Shown: piece by piece, positions 22,589 through 24,639 of the stretch
How the letters are laid out: every line of letters starts with the position of its first letter
Position numbering within the stretch: position 1 is the first letter of the stretch
DNA from: Erysipelotrichaceae bacterium
GTDB lineage: Bacteria > Bacillota_I > Bacilli_A > Erysipelotrichales > Erysipelotrichaceae
Direction: 5' to 3'
DNA length: 24,639 nt
Assembly: GCA_003446295.1 (NCBI GenBank)
Contig: DMBB01000095.1
Span: forward strand, 1 to 24,639
The notes under the pieces: generated by a model
Databases searched by the model: none
Told to the model about the DNA's origin: nothing
The model's input: only the letters and a program-made list of their open reading frames with translations
Made by a program: the position numbers and the translations under genes

Positions 22589-24574
22589 TTATTTAGTGTG
22601 TTTTTCGAACCAGTCTGTGATCTCCTGCAGTCTTCTCATTCTGTGCAGAGGCTTGCCGCTTCTGCTCAGTTCATGGTTCTCACCATGGAAGATCACGAGT
22701 CTTGTTTCAACATCCCTGACTGCCAGAGCCTGCATCATCTGCATTCCTTCAGGCAGCGGGCATCTGTAGTCTTCATCACTGTGAATGAAGAGGGTAGGTG
22801 TCTTAACTTTGTCTGCATATTTCAGAGGGGAGTGATTCCAGAGCTTCTCGACATTCTTGTCACCGAAGCCTGATTCAGCACCGCACTGATCCGGACCGAA
22901 GCATTCACCGATATCTGCGATAAAGGAGAAGGAGATCCAGTTGGAGATCGATCTCTGGCTGGCAGCGCAGCAGAATCTGTCTGTATGACCGATGATCCAG
23001 TTTGTCATGAATCCGCCGTAGCTTCCGCCTGTTTCACAGAGCTTTGTACGATCGATGTTTGGATATTTCTCCAGAACTGCATCAGTGAAGTCCATCAGGT
23101 TGCGGAAATCAGTTCCGCCATAGTCATCTCTGATATCAGCGAAGTCATCGCCTCTTCCGTCGGAGCCCTTGATATTCGTGAAGAAGACAACGAATCCTCT
23201 GGATACCCACAGCTGCATTTCATGGAAGAATGTTTCACCATAAGCGCATCTGGGACCGCCGTGTACATCCAGTACAGCAGGGTATTTATGATCCAGGTCA
23301 AAGTTCTGAGGCAGGAGTACCCATCCTCTGAGATCGTAGCCCTCAGATGTGTAATCCAGTCTCTGCGGCTTGGCAATGTATTTGCCATCGAGAGCAGTAT
23401 CGTTCAGCGTTGTCACACGTCTGAAGTTCTTGCCGTCAATATCCATTTCATATACTTCGGAAACATGGTTCCAGTCCTGATATACAACAGCGATCTTGTT
23501 TTCGCATGCTGTCATGCTGCACATCATGCCCTCATCTTCCCAGACGACCTTCTTTTTGAAGCTCTCATCGAATGAATAGATCGCATTGTGTGATTTGACT
23601 GTAGCCAGTGTCAGGTAATGTTCCTTCAGAACTGCAAATGATGTACCGCCTTCAGCTGTGTCGCCGATCACACTGCTGTACAGGGAAACTTCCGGAACAT
23701 ACTTCAGTTCAATCAGGTTGTCCCTGCCGATCCTTACGATATTGGAAGTCTGGTTCAGACCATACTTCTTCATGTCGCTTGCAAACCCGAATAACTGTGA
23801 GCCCATTACAAACAGTCTGCCGATGCTGAGGTCTGTCTTGTTGTACAGTGTTTCCATCTTTTCGATGTCTGTATCATACATGTACACTTTGGAGAACAGT
23901 GACTGATGACCTTTGTTTACATTTCCACTGAAGAAGACCTTCTTGTCTCCGACAGTCATGGAATCTGTATCGAACATGGGATTTGTCAGTCTCTTGATCT
24001 TAACGGAATCACCCATTTGGATCAGGAATACAGCAGATCTCTTCTTATTTGTGAAGCCCGCACCATTGAACCAATAGGGAACTTCATCCACAACTGTATA
24101 ATCAGCTTCTTTTTTCAGATCTTCTGTCTTCTGTTTTCTGACTTCGTCGCTGTCTTTATATGCATCAGGATCATTTGCATTGATGAATCCTCTAGCTGCA
24201 TATGTTCTGTTCTTGACCTTTTTGAATTCAGTCATGATGAACGGAAGTGTGAGCCAGGGTTCAGCTTCTCCGCCTTCCATAGAAAGCTTAAATAATTCTG
24301 TTGTTCCTGCAGCAGAATTCTCTGTGTTTCTCTTTAAAATCAGTGTAGAATCATCTTCCCACATAACAGGTACTGCATCGACAGAAAATGTCATCTGTCT
24401 TGCTGAACCATTTCTGGCTGTCCAGACGTCGTTATGATAGCAATTCTTTTCTTTATCAGCTCTCATAACGCTGAAAGCAAGAATGGAGCCGTCTGAGTTG
24501 TACATCAGTCCGTTTGGCTGCCTGTATTTGGCAATGTCCTCAATAGTGATCGGTTCTAGAATCTTTTTTTTCAT
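22589..24574 (-). CDS. S9 family serine peptidase (prolyl oligopeptidase / acylaminoacyl peptidase type)
   Basis: A 661-residue cytoplasmic peptidase with no signal peptide. Residues 1-400 form a beta-propeller of repeated short strands that limits access to small peptides. Residues from about 415 are an alpha/beta hydrolase domain with DVHGGPRCAYG (oxyanion region), GGSYGGFM (nucleophile Ser518), SDEDYRCP (Asp602) and GENHELSRSG (His634), giving a complete catalytic triad. Typical role: cleaving oligopeptides taken up from the medium. AAAGGAG ribosome binding site and a nearby TATAAT indicate its own promoter. A terminator follows directly, so it is monocistronic. Confidence 0.93.
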   Translation of the reverse strand: MKKKILEPITIEDIAKYRQPNGLMYNSDGSILAFSVMRADKEKNCYHNDVWTARNGSARQMTFSVDAVPVMWEDDSTLILKRNTENSAAGTTELFKLSMEGGEAEPWLTLPFIMTEFKKVKNRTYAARGFINANDPDAYKDSDEVRKQKTEDLKKEADYTVVDEVPYWFNGAGFTNKKRSAVFLIQMGDSVKIKRLTNPMFDTDSMTVGDKKVFFSGNVNKGHQSLFSKVYMYDTDIEKMETLYNKTDLSIGRLFVMGSQLFGFASDMKKYGLNQTSNIVRIGRDNLIELKYVPEVSLYSSVIGDTAEGGTSFAVLKEHYLTLATVKSHNAIYSFDESFKKKVVWEDEGMMCSMTACENKIAVVYQDWNHVSEVYEMDIDGKNFRRVTTLNDTALDGKYIAKPQRLDYTSEGYDLRGWVLLPQNFDLDHKYPAVLDVHGGPRCAYGETFFHEMQLWVSRGFVVFFTNIKGSDGRGDDFADIRDDYGGTDFRNLMDFTDAVLEKYPNIDRTKLCETGGSYGGFMTNWIIGHTDRFCCAASQRSISNWISFSFIADIGECFGPDQCGAESGFGDKNVEKLWNHSPLKYADKVKTPTLFIHSDEDYRCPLPEGMQMMQALAVRDVETRLVIFHGENHELSRSGKPLHRMRRLQEITDWFEKHTK

Positions 24575-24601
24575 TTTGAGCTCCTTTAATCAAACTGTGA
24601 C

Positions 24602-24623
24602 ATTATAGACTATGGTCAGACCA
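24602..24623 (-). promoter_or_regulatory. Promoter -10 and adjoining palindrome upstream of the S9 peptidase
   Basis: The minus strand reads TATAAT (24602-24607). A perfect 5-1-5 palindrome TGGTCAGACCA (24613-24623) lies in the spacer just upstream, a possible repressor site. The -35 is not clear. Confidence 0.45.
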
Positions 24624-24639
24624 AATTCCATATTTAGTT

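Overview
The window looks like chromosome of a low-to-moderate GC Gram-positive (Bacillota) fermenter, probably gut-associated. The evidence is abundant phosphotransferase (PTS) transport, a QueT-type ECF substrate subunit, strong AGGAGG ribosome binding sites, intrinsic terminators with U-tracts, and oxygen-sensitive Fe-S flavoenzymes. A family such as the Erysipelotrichaceae is a guess. I saw no tRNA, rRNA, CRISPR array, transposase or integrase.

Layout. (1) 1-836: the N-terminal part of a glycogen phosphorylase leaving the window on the minus strand. (2) 1082-2364: a two-gene minus operon, queT then a VanY-like D,D-carboxypeptidase, behind a good promoter and a structured leader. (3) 2529-3829: a plus-strand GNAT acetyltransferase overlapping a creatininase-family amidohydrolase. 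(4) 3987-11025: an eight-gene minus operon coding for a mannose-family PTS (IIB, IIC, IID, a YcxB-like membrane protein, IIA), a ceramidase-like hydrolase, a metallo-beta-lactamase (MBL)-fold hydrolase and an Fe-S flavin enoate reductase-type enzyme. (5) 11331-14396: divergent plus genes for a PucR/CdaR-type regulator, a short stand-alone old-yellow-enzyme protein and a ChbG/YdjC-type deacetylase. Regions 4 and 5 together look like one uncharacterised catabolic island. (6) 14467-17505: a minus operon of an aconitase-superfamily dehydratase pair, an overlooked small ORF and an enolase-superfamily dehydratase, divergent from a GntR/FCD regulator (17653-18315), with shared palindromic operators between them. 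(7) 18424-21553: an RpiR-type regulator divergent from a cellobiose-type PTS EIIC and a second MBL hydrolase paralogous to the one in region 4. The intergenic region carries three identical-architecture operators. (8) 21614-22051: the C-terminal remnant of a LysR regulator. (9) 22118-24574: a small hypothetical protein and an S9 prolyl-oligopeptidase-family peptidase.

How it fits together. The window is a row of substrate-specific catabolic units, each with its own local regulator of a different family (PucR/CdaR, GntR, RpiR). Two PTS permeases are each linked to an MBL hydrolase of one subfamily, which suggests a common kind of intermediate, such as a phosphorylated ester or lactone. That last step is inference. 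The most interesting items are the PTS/ceramidase-like/enoate-reductase island, the two well-defined operator arrangements, the unannotated small ORF at 15565-15702, and the probably non-leucine dehydratase pair.
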